DNA from: JBFMFB01 sp040752115
GTDB lineage: Bacteria; Pseudomonadota; Gammaproteobacteria; Burkholderiales; Sulfuricellaceae
NCBI GenBank assembly: GCA_040752115.1
Contig: JBFMFB010000031.1
Span: 1-21,413, forward strand
DNA: 21,413 bases
Direction of reading: 5' to 3'
A program made the translations under genes and the position numbers. How positions within the stretch are numbered: the stretch's first letter is position 1; each line of letters opens with the position of its first letter. The notes below the pieces were generated by a model. That model saw only the letters and a program-made list of their open reading frames with translations. It did not search any database and had not been told where the DNA came from. Shown in pieces: positions 1 through 11,340 of the stretch.

Positions 1-2689
<2,689 letters not shown>

Positions 2690-2746
2690 CTATAACCTTA
2701 AACAGCCTTCGCCGCTTCAGGCTATAGGAAACGCTAAGCGTTTGCC

Positions 2747-2774
2747 GCATTCGATCCGACTAAAAATCGAATGC
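2747..2774 (-). repeat. Inverted repeat in the 23S 5' spacer
   Basis: A 9-bp perfect inverted repeat (gcattcgat / atcgaatgc), extendable by one outer C-G pair, sits about 60 nt upstream of the 23S 5' end. A second small hairpin (aaacgc-taa-gcgttt, 2729-2743) lies next to it. These probably fold in the 23S precursor leader. The partner strand of the RNase III stem around 23S would lie beyond the 3' end of that gene, outside the window. Confidence 0.5.
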
Positions 2775-2870
2775 GCGATACAATCAAAACCCAGTTCCGA
2801 TCCCTTCGCTCCAGCACCGTCCAAGAACGATGCCTTCTCTCGGGAATCGAAACGCTTTACTTCTTCCGTT

Positions 2871-2883
2871 TTGTTAAAGAGCA
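2871..2883 (-). promoter_or_regulatory. Spacer boxA antitermination element
   Basis: The minus strand reads TGCTCTTTAACAA, which matches the boxA of bacterial rRNA operons (E. coli TGCTCTTTAACA). BoxA RNA binds NusB/S10 and keeps RNA polymerase in the antitermination state. This copy lies between tRNA-Ala and 23S, the usual place for the spacer boxA, and repeats the leader copy at 4944-4956. Confidence 0.9.
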
Positions 2884-2904
2884 AACAGCCATTCACTCGT
2901 GAAG

Positions 2905-2963
2905 AGTGAGGGGTGAGGAGTAAGGAGCTTTCGCTCCTCACGTCTCACGCCTAACGCCTCACT
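2905..2963 (-). repeat. Heptad-repeat fold-back between tRNA-Ala and 23S
   Basis: The left arm (2905-2928) and right arm (2933-2963) are inverted copies of tandem 7-bp units close to NGTGAGG, joined by a 4-nt loop. The left arm has three units and the right arm four, so the pairing is imperfect and one unit must bulge. The element ends 5 bp from the 3' end of tRNA-Ala. It has the same design as the intervening sequence in 23S and the element at 3136-3191, but uses a different 7-mer from the 23S one. Confidence 0.75.
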
Positions 2964-2968
2964 AAATG

Positions 2969-3044
2969 TGGTGGAGGTGAACGGGATCGAACCGATGACC
3001 CCCTGCTTGCAAAGCAGGTGCTCTCCCAGCTGAGCTACACCCCC
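2969..3044 (-). tRNA. tRNA-Ala (anticodon TGC)
   Basis: A 76-nt tRNA gene on the minus strand begins GGGGGTGTAGCTCAG and ends with an encoded CCA. The anticodon loop in CTGCTTTGCAAGCAG gives TGC (alanine). It lies in the 16S-23S spacer after tRNA-Ile, the standard pair in many proteobacterial operons. Six bases separate it from tRNA-Ile. Confidence 0.97.
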
Positions 3045-3050
3045 GTAAAC

Positions 3051-3127
3051 TGGTGGGCCTGGTTGGATTTGAACCAACGACCCCACGCTTATCAAGCGTG
3101 TGCTCTGACCAACTGAGCTACAAGCCC
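3051..3127 (-). tRNA. tRNA-Ile (anticodon GAT)
   Basis: A 77-nt tRNA gene on the minus strand begins GGGCTTGTAGCTCAG and ends with an encoded CCA. The anticodon stem-loop CGCTTGATAAGCG gives GAT (isoleucine). The acceptor stem pairs GGGCTTG with CAGGCCC, with one G-T wobble. It lies between 16S and tRNA-Ala. Confidence 0.97.
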
Positions 3128-3135
3128 CTCATCTT

Positions 3136-3191
3136 GCGTGAGGGGTGAGGGGGCAGGGTGAGGGGTTCACCTCACGATTCACTCCTCACGC
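3136..3191 (-). repeat. Heptad-repeat fold-back between 16S and tRNA-Ile
   Basis: The outer arms gcgtgagg (3136-3143) and cctcacgc (3184-3191) are perfect inverted repeats. Between them run imperfect 7-bp units of the SGTGAGG type, more on the left than on the right. The block sits 8 bp upstream of the tRNA-Ile 5' end and uses the same 7-mer family as 2905-2963, so the two tRNAs are bracketed by related elements. Confidence 0.7.
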
Positions 3192-3205
3192 CTCTCCAAC
3201 TTTCA

Positions 3206-3223
3206 AACAGCCAATAAGTGTGG
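3206..3223 (-). repeat. 3' strand of the 16S precursor processing stem
   Basis: The plus-strand sequence aacagccaataagtgtgg is the exact reverse complement of 4923-4940. In the transcript these 18-nt flanks pair and enclose the whole 16S rRNA, the classic RNase III processing stem. The pairing is seen directly; processing by RNase III is established for such stems. Confidence 0.85.
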
Positions 3224-3247
3224 ACGCCTGTCACCAGGGGTTCTCTC

Positions 3248-4787
<1,540 letters not shown>

Positions 4788-4922
4788 AATTCCTGCTATT
4801 ACTTCTGTACTTTTTGCGTTGGCTGGATAGCAGCTTCCGCCACTATCCGGCACTTGCACTCTTCGAGTCGCTTACATACCCATACATAACCAGGCATGCA
4901 AGCTCCCCTCAGCGACAAGCGC

Positions 4923-4940
4923 CCACACTTATTGGCTGTT
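4923..4940 (-). repeat. 5' strand of the 16S precursor processing stem
   Basis: The plus-strand sequence ccacacttattggctgtt pairs perfectly with 3206-3223 across the 16S gene. It lies directly after boxA in the transcript, matching the order boxA then processing stem then 16S found in other proteobacterial leaders. The remaining leader (4788-4922) holds no tRNA or promoter that I can see. Confidence 0.85.
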
Positions 4941-4943
4941 CAA

Positions 4944-4956
4944 TTGTTAAAGAGCA
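4944..4956 (-). promoter_or_regulatory. Leader boxA antitermination element
   Basis: The minus strand reads TGCTCTTTAACAA, identical to the spacer copy at 2871-2883. It lies about 155 nt upstream of 16S and directly before the processing stem. It marks the leader of the rRNA transcript and indicates that transcription enters from the tRNA-fMet side. Confidence 0.92.
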
Positions 4957-4960
4957 AAAC

Positions 4961-4999
4961 GCCCCGTTTTCGGGGCAGCACAACCCAACCTCTTGTGCT
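4961..4999 (-). promoter_or_regulatory. boxB-like hairpin and second inverted repeat in the rRNA leader
   Basis: A perfect 6-bp hairpin (gccccg-tttt-cggggc, 4961-4976) lies 4 bp upstream of boxA in the direction of transcription, the place where E. coli operons have boxB. Next to it is a 7-bp inverted repeat (agcacaa / ttgtgct, 4977-4999). On the minus strand the GC hairpin is followed by only GTTTTG, so it could act as a weak terminator for tRNA-fMet. Its closeness to boxA and the lack of a promoter between the tRNA and 16S favour a leader element. Confidence 0.55.
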
Positions 5000-5006
5000 A
5001 AAACCG

Positions 5007-5083
<77 letters not shown>

Positions 5084-5095
5084 CCGAGAAAATGA

Positions 5096-5125
5096 ACTTT
5101 AGCAAAAGTTCTGTTTGCCTGTCAA
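5096..5125 (-). promoter_or_regulatory. Sigma-70 type promoter for tRNA-fMet / rRNA operon
   Basis: The minus strand has a perfect -35 box TTGACA (5120-5125), an 18-bp spacer, and TAAAGT as -10 (5096-5101). This would start transcription about 6 nt before the mature tRNA-fMet. The -10 box lies within a 6-bp inverted repeat (aacttt / aaagtt, 5095-5110). A-rich sequence upstream could serve as an UP element. No comparable promoter is visible between the tRNA and 16S. From 5126 to 5289 I see no gene. Confidence 0.7.
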
Positions 5126-5289
5126 GCAGCGTTTGTTTGCCGCTTTTTTGCGGTGTCGTACCAACGATACCGAGCTTGACCAAACATCTCGCATCTGGTC
5201 GCGCTGCGCGGCTACTGCCAGGAGCCCATGCCCTTGCCCGACACACGGGTAGAACCGCCTGATTCGCCAGCGGTGTTTACTTGAACGAA

Positions 5290-5739
5290 TCAAACCACCG
5301 ATCTCCACAACATAAGAAGTACCAGCAGTCGCTGCTTTTTTGAATCAGAAAAAGGCGCACACGGATAAAGCTGGGGCTGGGCAAAACCACGGCGATAGAC
5401 GGCTGACACAACCTCGCCGGATTCGGCGGAACTTCGGCCAGATGCAGTGCTTCCCTGGTTCGGGTGGAGGCGCGAATGATCCTCTCTCAGAACGCGCCAT
5501 TCCAACCTGCTGCAAACTGTTTCATAGCCAGGGGAGGGCTTGCGCGTCTCAGAAGTTTTTTCTTGTGCAAACTCATTCACTTGCGGCGCAGCAATAACAC
5601 GGATGTCGGTAATCCCATTACGAGGTTCCAGACTGACGGGTGCGCTGGCTATTGCGGCTGGCAGCATAAGGAAGGGGCCTGCAATCAGCACCGCTAGCAT
5701 TTTCGCAACCCCGGACAGTTTTGCGGTCGAGGAATTCAT
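5290..5739 (-). CDS. Hypothetical small exported protein, tail doubtful
   Basis: I do not recognise this 149-residue reading frame. In favour of a real gene is a good ribosome site (GGAGG about 10 nt before the ATG) and a clear signal peptide: a basic start, a hydrophobic stretch at about residues 13-30 and a likely cleavage after AIASA. The next 35 residues look like an ordinary exported protein. From about residue 65 on the composition becomes odd (many Arg, Ser and Cys, no visible domain) and the frame runs to within about 165 bp of the rRNA promoter. The gene may therefore be frameshifted, with only the start original. No function can be given. Confidence 0.4.
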   Translation of the reverse strand: MNSSTAKLSGVAKMLAVLIAGPFLMLPAAIASAPVSLEPRNGITDIRVIAAPQVNEFAQEKTSETRKPSPGYETVCSRLEWRVLREDHSRLHPNQGSTASGRSSAESGEVVSAVYRRGFAQPQLYPCAPFSDSKKQRLLVLLMLWRSVV

Positions 5740-6246
5740 ATCAGTTTATCCTCCACTAAAGGGGGCCGCCCATTACGATCTTTGACATGACACCGCCCAA
5801 CACCGTGATTTACGAACGGAGCGCTTCCTCTGCTTCAACCAAAGCACGAACCTGTCAGCAGAGATAAATTGGGGCAGCTGAAAAATCGCCGGCAACACCG
5901 TAAATAACACCTGCAATGAAGCAAGAAATGGCAACCAAAAAGCGAAATTTGCACATGCTGCCAATTTCATGTAGCAATTGCCGTGCCCGCAAAATAACTT
6001 CCTGTTAGTAAGTGATATTTGTAATTGTGGCGAGAGCCTGAACAAATTTTTTTGTATCGTCCGATTTACAGCATGAAGAAGCGGAGCCAGAAATTCGCCG
6101 CAAAACAGGAAAAATACCTTGGGCAACCAAGCAATTAATTACATTGTGCACCAATTACGAGACAAAAAATCCATTTGGCATATTGAAGCAACGATTCATC
6201 ATATTGATTTAAAGGGTGATTTAACCCTGATAGATGCACGAAAAGG
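5740..6246. other. AT-rich stretch without a convincing gene
   Basis: About 500 bp between the small exported protein and the terminator hairpin are noticeably richer in A+T than the rest of the window. Reading frames on both strands are short, start with weak codons and have no recognisable domain. I see no RNA gene and no clear promoter. It may be decayed sequence or a regulatory region upstream of the exported protein gene. Confidence 0.5.
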
Positions 6247-6288
6247 AACAGGCAGTTCAACAGAAATTCTTCTGCCGAACTGCCTGTT
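6247..6288 (-). terminator. Terminator-like hairpin after the sigma-54 regulator
   Basis: A perfect 12-bp inverted repeat (aacaggcagttc at 6247-6258, gaactgcctgtt at 6277-6288) has a further small stem in its loop. It lies about 48 bp past the stop codon of the regulator gene. On the minus strand the stem is followed by CCTTTT, a short T tract, so it could be an intrinsic terminator for the regulator transcript. The T run is short and the loop long (18 nt), so efficiency is uncertain. Confidence 0.55.
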
Positions 6289-6335
6289 TAGGGAATGGAG
6301 AAAGGCTTAAGGAAACCAGGAAGAACGTTGGTGTG

Positions 6336-7676
6336 CTACATCTGAATGCCGCATTTCTCCATCAGGCGATATAGCGTCATGCGTGACACACCAAGTTCCT
6401 GCGCCGCATGAGAAACATTGTTGCGCGCACGCTGCAGGGCGCTCAGAATCACTTCTTTTTCCGCTGCCGCTCTAGCTTCTTCCAAGGTTAGGTGATACCG
6501 CTTCGAAACGCGCCTCTCTAAACCGAGATCCGCTGGCGTGATCAGGCGGCTTTCGCACATCACCATGGCGCGCCGAATCCTGTTGATCATTTCACGAACA
6601 TTGCCCGGCCAATCGTGTTCGTTCATCAGATGCAGCGCATGCTGGCTGAATCCCTGCACCTTTTGCCTTTTCTCGGAGGAAAACTTATTAAAGAAAAATT
6701 GCGCCAGCAATTCGATATCGCCTTCGCGCTCGCGCAATGCCGGCACTTTGACGTAAAGCACGTTCAGTCGATAAAAGAGATCCTCGCGGAAGCGACCTTC
6801 CTTCACCGCCTTCTCAAGATCCATGTGAGTCGCGGCGATCACCCTAACATCCACGTGAACTTGTTCGGTGGAGCCAAGCCGCTCGATCGTTTTTTCCTGC
6901 AGGAAACGCAGCAGATTGACTTGCAACTCCAGCGGCAAGTCCCCAATTTCATCTAGGAAAATCGTGCCGCCGGCGGCCGCCTCGATCCGCCCGATCTTGC
7001 GCTGATGGGCTCCAGTAAAAGCGCCTTTCTCGTGACCGAAGAGCTCTGACTGAATCAGGTTCGCCGGCAGCGCCCCACAATTTACCGCCACAAAAGGAGC
7101 ACCTGCCCGGCTCGAACGCTCGTGGATGGCGAGCGCCGTGAGCTCCTTACCGGTACCGCTCTCGCCCGCGATCAGAACAGGGGCTTCAACACCGGCGATT
7201 TTCCGGATATTGCGGAATAGCGTTTGCATCACCGGGCTTGCACCCACCATCTCGTCTTCGCCGCCCTCCGGATAGCGCATCTCTTTCTGCTTCATGCTAG
7301 CCATGCCGTAGGCGTGCCCCATGGTAATCAGCAGCCGGCTGCAGTCTGCCGGCAGCGTGTGATAGTCATAGCAGCTCTCCCGAATTACGCGGTGTATCTC
7401 GCGATCTTGCATGGCAGCCTGGGGCAGGAGGGCGATCCACTCCAGGTGGCTGCTGGCATAGAGCACATCCTCCATCGGCTGAAACCCGGCGTCTCCGCGT
7501 GCCCCGAAATGGGCCAGGCCGACCTGGAAGCTCTTGGAACCAATCATATTCCTGGCTTCCTCGGAGTCTTTGGCCACATGCACATCCCACCCCGCTGCCC
7601 GGAGCTCGGGAAGCAAAGTAGAAGACGCTTGAGCAGCCCTGGCATCCCTAAGATAAAGCACTTTGCGATTTAGCAT
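6336..7676 (-). CDS. Sigma-54 dependent activator with degenerate receiver domain (VpsR-like)
   Basis: This 446-residue protein is a bacterial enhancer-binding protein that would open promoters bound by sigma-54 RNA polymerase. The central AAA+ domain (about 142-370) has Walker A GESGTGKE at 171-178, the sigma-54 contact loop GAFTGA at 218-223 and Walker B GGTIFLDEIG at 236-245. The C-terminal Fis-type helix-turn-helix is at about 420-443. The N-terminal 130 residues resemble a receiver fold but lack a clear acidic pocket and phosphorylatable Asp, as in VpsR-type regulators, some of which bind c-di-GMP. The start has a GGGGAG site 7 nt upstream. It follows the hydrogenase operon on the same strand after a 225-bp gap, so control of the hydrogenase is possible but unproven. 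Confidence 0.9.
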   Translation of the reverse strand: MLNRKVLYLRDARAAQASSTLLPELRAAGWDVHVAKDSEEARNMIGSKSFQVGLAHFGARGDAGFQPMEDVLYASSHLEWIALLPQAAMQDREIHRVIRESCYDYHTLPADCSRLLITMGHAYGMASMKQKEMRYPEGGEDEMVGASPVMQTLFRNIRKIAGVEAPVLIAGESGTGKELTALAIHERSSRAGAPFVAVNCGALPANLIQSELFGHEKGAFTGAHQRKIGRIEAAAGGTIFLDEIGDLPLELQVNLLRFLQEKTIERLGSTEQVHVDVRVIAATHMDLEKAVKEGRFREDLFYRLNVLYVKVPALREREGDIELLAQFFFNKFSSEKRQKVQGFSQHALHLMNEHDWPGNVREMINRIRRAMVMCESRLITPADLGLERRVSKRYHLTLEEARAAAEKEVILSALQRARNNVSHAAQELGVSRMTLYRLMEKCGIQM

Positions 7677-7872
7677 AAATAACTCCCCTTGCCGAGCCCA
7701 TTCCCCGTCAATTCAATCTGACACCGGCATGATGCCGCGAGCGATCGTAAAAGAAATTGATCCAGCGCAAAAATGTTCGCTCTTTACATGAACGGCACAT
7801 CGATCATCAGTCCATATTTTTTCAGGATATCAGCAGTCATCCGATACTGTTATCAGTGCAAAAGAAACACTT

Positions 7873-7902
7873 ATGTAGGAATTTGTCTTACAAATGTTAC
7901 AT
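7873..7902. promoter_or_regulatory. Nested palindrome between hydrogenase protease and regulator genes
   Basis: The plus strand has ATTTGT-CTT-ACAAAT (7881-7895) nested between ATGTA (7873-7877) and TACAT (7898-7902), with unequal spacers of 3 and 2 bp. It touches the protease stop codon and lies about 200 bp upstream of the regulator start. The symmetry suggests a protein-binding site. The rest of 7677-7901 holds no gene, and I found no convincing promoter boxes in it. Confidence 0.4.
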
Positions 7903-8390
7903 CAGGTTCCCGGCGCAGTAAACATTTTTGCACGCCTCTCTATCGCCACAATTTCATCAGCCACGGCGCCGACCAATCGCGGAAGGGCATCGCGCGTCGC
8001 CTGGCTTATGGTTTCTCCCTCCATTCCGCCGATCTCGATCCCCCACAATACCAGCCAAGGCGGCAGATCGCCCAGTGTTTTTCCCAATTTCATTGCCTCT
8101 GCCAGGCCGACGCCGTGGGTGGAAGTGTGGCGAGCAATGACAGAGAAAATCGCCTCACTTTCCAGCCGGTGCAGCGTGCCCGGCGCAGCGCCCGTGCATA
8201 TCCCGTCAATCAACACCACTCGCTCTGCTCCACGCATGAGCGTAATCAACCTGGCGCCCGGGCGGTCGTGCTTGGATATGACCACGTATGCCGGGTCAAA
8301 GACGCTCTCCAAGGCGTCGGCTGCCAGCCAGCCGATGCGATCGTCCCCGAACGGAGAGCCGATACCGAACACCCGTACCGCAGCAGTCAT
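7902..8390 (-). CDS. [NiFe] hydrogenase maturation protease (M52 family)
   Basis: A 162-residue cytosolic endopeptidase of the HycI/HyaD family, which trims the C-terminus of the hydrogenase large subunit after nickel insertion. The N-terminus has the family motif FGIGSPFGDDRIG (about 8-20), whose Asp helps bind nickel. The two other expected ligands fit Asp in VLIDGI and His in STHGVG. The ATG at 8390 overlaps the stop of the large subunit as ATGA, so I prefer it to the upstream start at 8438. This implies translational coupling to its own substrate. It is the last gene of the operon; a nested palindrome follows immediately. Confidence 0.92.
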   Translation of the reverse strand: MTAAVRVFGIGSPFGDDRIGWLAADALESVFDPAYVVISKHDRPGARLITLMRGAERVVLIDGICTGAAPGTLHRLESEAIFSVIARHTSTHGVGLAEAMKLGKTLGDLPPWLVLWGIEIGGMEGETISQATRDALPRLVGAVADEIVAIERRAKMFTAPGT

Positions 8391-9685
8391 GACCGCTCCG
8401 CACGAAAATCGAGAAAATGGGTCGCGCAGGAAATGCAAGGATCGTAGTTACGGATCACGGTTTCGCAGCGCAGGCGCAATTCGTCGTCTGGCCTGTCGAG
8501 CCCGAACTGCTCCAGCGACAGCCGCAAATCTTCCTCGATCCTGGCCTGGTTCTGACTGGTGGGCGGCACGATGCGCGCGCTTGCGACACGCCCGTTGCGG
8601 TTGATTTCGTAGCGGTGCCACAGGATGCCCCGCGGCGCCTCAGTGCAGCCGTAGCCGACACCCGTCTTGGGCACGATCTCCACACATGGCGCCGACGGGA
8701 CGGCGTACCCTTCCAAGAGGCGCACGGCTTCGGTCATGGCATAGTAGAGCTCAACCGCCCGCGCCACGATGCCGTGGAAAGGATTGCGCGAAGGCCAGCG
8801 AACGCCGGTCTCCAGCGCAGCTTCCCGCACTGCGGGCGGCAGCCGCTCCAGGTTTACGTTCAGCCGCGCCAGCGGGCCGACCAGATACGGTTTGCCGCGA
8901 TGGTGGCAATAGAGCGCGGTGGAATGCGCCACCTGGAACTCGGTGAACTCGCGCTCGAATTCGGCAATGGCAATGTCCAACCCCCGATCCGACACAAGAC
9001 GCCCCTCGTTCATGGGGTATTCGTCCGGATGACGCAGGCACACGGATTCGAACGCCTGCTCCACCTCCGGCAGCTTGAGCGCGGCGGCCCATGCCACCAG
9101 GGCGCGGGCTTCGGGCAGCGCGGCGCGCAGTCTTTCCAGTAGCGCCGCCGCTTCCTCCGCTGCCGGAGCACGATGAAAACCGCCCACCCTGGCGCCCACC
9201 GGATGCACGGAGCGCGCGCCTAGCAGGCGGATGATGTCGTTGCCGAGCCCTTGCAGCGCGAGCCCCCGGCGCACCTCTTCAGGATGGTCCTGCGCCATTT
9301 CGATCACGCTGCCGTAGCCAAGAAAATCGGGCGCGGCCAGCAAGTGGATGTGCAGACTGTGGGATTCGATCCACTCGCCGCAATAGAACAGCCTGCGCAT
9401 GGCGCGCACCCATGGCCCGGGATCGAGGCCGAAAATGCTCTCGATCGCATGCACCGCGCTCATCTGGTAGGCGACCGGACAGATGCCGCAAATGCGCGCC
9501 ACCATGTCGGGCACTTCCTCGTAGCCGCGCCCCTCCAGGAATTTCTCGAACAGCCGCGGCGGCTCGAAGATGCGCAGCTTCAGTTCCTCGATACGCCCCC
9601 CGGAAATGCGCAATTCGAGCGCCCCCTCGCCCTCCACCCGCGCCAGCACGGGAACGTTGAGCGCCAGCTCGCGCTTCTCACTCAT
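8387..9685 (-). CDS. hydA: Group 3b-type [NiFe] hydrogenase large (alpha) subunit
   Basis: A 432-residue catalytic subunit carrying the NiFe(CN)2CO site. Both Cys pairs are present: RICGIC (Cys66, Cys69) near the N-terminus and DPCISCATH (Cys417, Cys420) near the C-terminus. After His423 nine residues (FLDFRAERS) remain; this is the tail the neighbouring M52 protease should remove. The sequence has no Sec codon at the active site. I start it at the ATG at 9685, which overlaps the small-subunit stop by 8 nt; a longer frame extends upstream but lies inside the small-subunit gene. The neighbouring flavin and Fe-S subunits place it in the cytosolic NAD(P)-linked group 3b rather than in the membrane uptake type, as does the lack of a signal peptide on the small subunit. 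Confidence 0.95.
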   Translation of the reverse strand: MSEKRELALNVPVLARVEGEGALELRISGGRIEELKLRIFEPPRLFEKFLEGRGYEEVPDMVARICGICPVAYQMSAVHAIESIFGLDPGPWVRAMRRLFYCGEWIESHSLHIHLLAAPDFLGYGSVIEMAQDHPEEVRRGLALQGLGNDIIRLLGARSVHPVGARVGGFHRAPAAEEAAALLERLRAALPEARALVAWAAALKLPEVEQAFESVCLRHPDEYPMNEGRLVSDRGLDIAIAEFEREFTEFQVAHSTALYCHHRGKPYLVGPLARLNVNLERLPPAVREAALETGVRWPSRNPFHGIVARAVELYYAMTEAVRLLEGYAVPSAPCVEIVPKTGVGYGCTEAPRGILWHRYEINRNGRVASARIVPPTSQNQARIEEDLRLSLEQFGLDRPDDELRLRCETVIRNYDPCISCATHFLDFRAERS

Positions 9686-10475
9686 CTTTTTTCTCCAGCG
9701 CCGCACACCCCGCTTCGCTGAATTTCTCCGCGGCGTTGTTGATGAACAGGAAACGGCGCGCAATGTGCTCCGGCAGCAGCCCCAGGCCCTCGAAGCGGCG
9801 CGAGAGCGAAACCGTGTTGGCGCGCTCGGAAGGACCGAAGCACGCATAGCAGTCGCGCCCGAAGCCGGGGCACAGCGCGCCGCAGCCGGTGCGCGTCACC
9901 GGCCCCATGCACGGTTCGCCTTTCGCCACCAGCACGCAGACGTTGCCGCGGCGCTTGCATTCCATGCACACGCTGTCGGCCGAGGTGGCCGGCGCGATGC
10001 CAGACAGAAGATCGCGCACCGCCTGCACCGCCTGGCGCGAGGTAACCGGGCAGCCCCACAGCTCCAGATCAACCTTGACGTGATTCTTGATCGGGGTGGA
10101 CTCCGCCAGGCTCTTGATGTATTCCGGCGAAGCGTAGACTGCAGACACCCAGCCTGGAAAATTTTCCACGCCGTTGCGCAGTGCCTGCACCCCGCCTGCG
10201 GTGGCGCAAGCACCGATGGTGACGAGATAGCGACTGTTCTCGCGAATGAGGTTGATGCGCTCGATTTCATCGGGCGTGGTCACGCTGCCCTCGACGAAAG
10301 CAATATCCACCTGCGCGCCCGGATTCACCGCGCCCGCTTCGGCGAAGTGGCTGATATCCACCAGTGCGGCAAGTTGCAGCAGCCCCTCGCCCAGGTTCAA
10401 AAAAGCCAGTTGGCAGCCGTCACACGAGCTGAACTTGTGCACCGCGACTTTGGCTTTGGCGGAAGATTGCCCCAT
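9678..10475 (-). CDS. hydD: [NiFe] hydrogenase small (delta) subunit
   Basis: A 265-residue Fe-S subunit that carries electrons from the NiFe site. The N-terminal SSCDGCQ (Cys18, Cys21), the later GACAT and the WGCP motif provide the proximal cluster ligands. A Cys-rich C-terminal region (CMECKRRGNVC, then CMGP, then CGALCPGFGRDCYAC) fits two further clusters. There is no twin-arginine signal peptide, so the enzyme is cytosolic, as expected for group 3. It starts 1 nt after the gamma-subunit stop (TGAGATG) and overlaps the large-subunit start by 8 nt, so all are probably made from one message in matched amounts. Confidence 0.95.
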   Translation of the reverse strand: MGQSSAKAKVAVHKFSSCDGCQLAFLNLGEGLLQLAALVDISHFAEAGAVNPGAQVDIAFVEGSVTTPDEIERINLIRENSRYLVTIGACATAGGVQALRNGVENFPGWVSAVYASPEYIKSLAESTPIKNHVKVDLELWGCPVTSRQAVQAVRDLLSGIAPATSADSVCMECKRRGNVCVLVAKGEPCMGPVTRTGCGALCPGFGRDCYACFGPSERANTVSLSRRFEGLGLLPEHIARRFLFINNAAEKFSEAGCAALEKKDE

Positions 10476-10476
10476 C

Positions 10477-11313
10477 TCAGAACCCCCGTATCCCCAGCAG
10501 ACCCTTCACATCAGGGTAGCGGAACACTGGCCCGTCCTTGCAGATAAATTGGCCGCCGAACTGACAGTGGCCGCACAGGCCAACGGCGCAGTGCATATTG
10601 CGCTCCATGCTGAGAAAGATGCCCTCCTCCGCCACACCGCGCTGCGCCAGCGCCTTGGCTGCCGTGACCATCATTCCTTCCGGACCGCACATCATGGCGA
10701 GAACATTGCCCTGGTCGAACTCGACACGTTCGAACAAATCGGTCACCAGCCCGACGTGCCCCGGCCAGAAAACGTCGCCGCTGTCAGCGGCGAGCATGAC
10801 ATGCGTATTGGGAACCCTGGCCCAGGCGTCATAACGGGCGCGGTAGATCAACTCCTTGGATTTTTTCACCCCCTGGATGATGACCAGCCGACCGTACTCC
10901 GCACGGCGCTTGATGATGTAATTGACCGCGGAAACCGCAGGGGCGCAGCCCAGGCCGCCCGTCACCACCACCACGTCGCGTCCCGCCGCCTCCTTGAGCG
11001 GCCAGCCGCGCCCATAAGGGCCGCGGATACCGACGCGATCGCCCGGCTTGAGCCGCGCCAGCCCGTCGGTCACCCGCCCCACCGCGCGGATTGTGTGGTC
11101 CAGCAGACGCTCGTCCTCCGGATCGGAAACGATGGAGATCGGCACCTCGCCCGCGCCGTAGAGGTATACCATGTTGAACTGCCCCGGCCAGAAACTGTAT
11201 CTGGAGCGCATTTCGGCCTCGACGAAGCGCAGCCGCAGGGTAAACACCGCATCTGATTCCTGGATGCGCTCGACGATTTCCGCTTCGTGCGGCAGATAGG
11301 GGTTAATCTGCAT
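10477..11313 (-). CDS. hydG: Hydrogenase gamma subunit, FAD/NAD(P)-binding
   Basis: A 278-residue ferredoxin-reductase-like protein that passes electrons between the hydrogenase Fe-S chain and NAD(P). It has an N-terminal FAD-binding barrel (about 1-105, ending with GPYGRGWP), a nucleotide-binding domain starting VVTGGLGCAP, and a C-terminal [2Fe-2S] motif with Cys242, Cys247, Cys250 and Cys258. I place the start at the ATG at 11313 because GGGGTGG lies just upstream. A TTG at 11334 is in frame but worse placed. The gene is separated from the beta-subunit gene by a 117-bp repeat element but is almost joined to the delta-subunit gene. Confidence 0.93.
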   Translation of the reverse strand: MQINPYLPHEAEIVERIQESDAVFTLRLRFVEAEMRSRYSFWPGQFNMVYLYGAGEVPISIVSDPEDERLLDHTIRAVGRVTDGLARLKPGDRVGIRGPYGRGWPLKEAAGRDVVVVTGGLGCAPAVSAVNYIIKRRAEYGRLVIIQGVKKSKELIYRARYDAWARVPNTHVMLAADSGDVFWPGHVGLVTDLFERVEFDQGNVLAMMCGPEGMMVTAAKALAQRGVAEEGIFLSMERNMHCAVGLCGHCQFGGQFICKDGPVFRYPDVKGLLGIRGF

Positions 11314-11340
11314 CGCCGCCACCCCGAAAATCAAAATCCA

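Noticed and set aside
5324..5341. agcag-tcg-ctgct followed by a T run on the plus strand
   Set aside because: It looks like a small terminator, but no plus-strand gene ends here and the stem is only 5 bp.
5773..6126. 117-residue minus-strand frame in the AT-rich stretch
   Set aside because: No good start site, odd composition with many aromatic and Cys residues, no domain, and overlap with a plus-strand frame of equal weakness.
6119..6310. 63-residue plus-strand frame starting at a TTG
   Set aside because: Its second half is the terminator-like inverted repeat and there is no family signal. An AGGA upstream keeps it barely possible.
8387..9847. Longer large-subunit frame starting at 9847
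   Set aside because: The extra 54 residues lie inside the small-subunit gene and are unlike the family. The ATG at 9685 gives the normal N-terminus.
9570..11256. Plus-strand frames over the hydrogenase genes
   Set aside because: Antisense shadows. The minus-strand genes carry all cofactor motifs.
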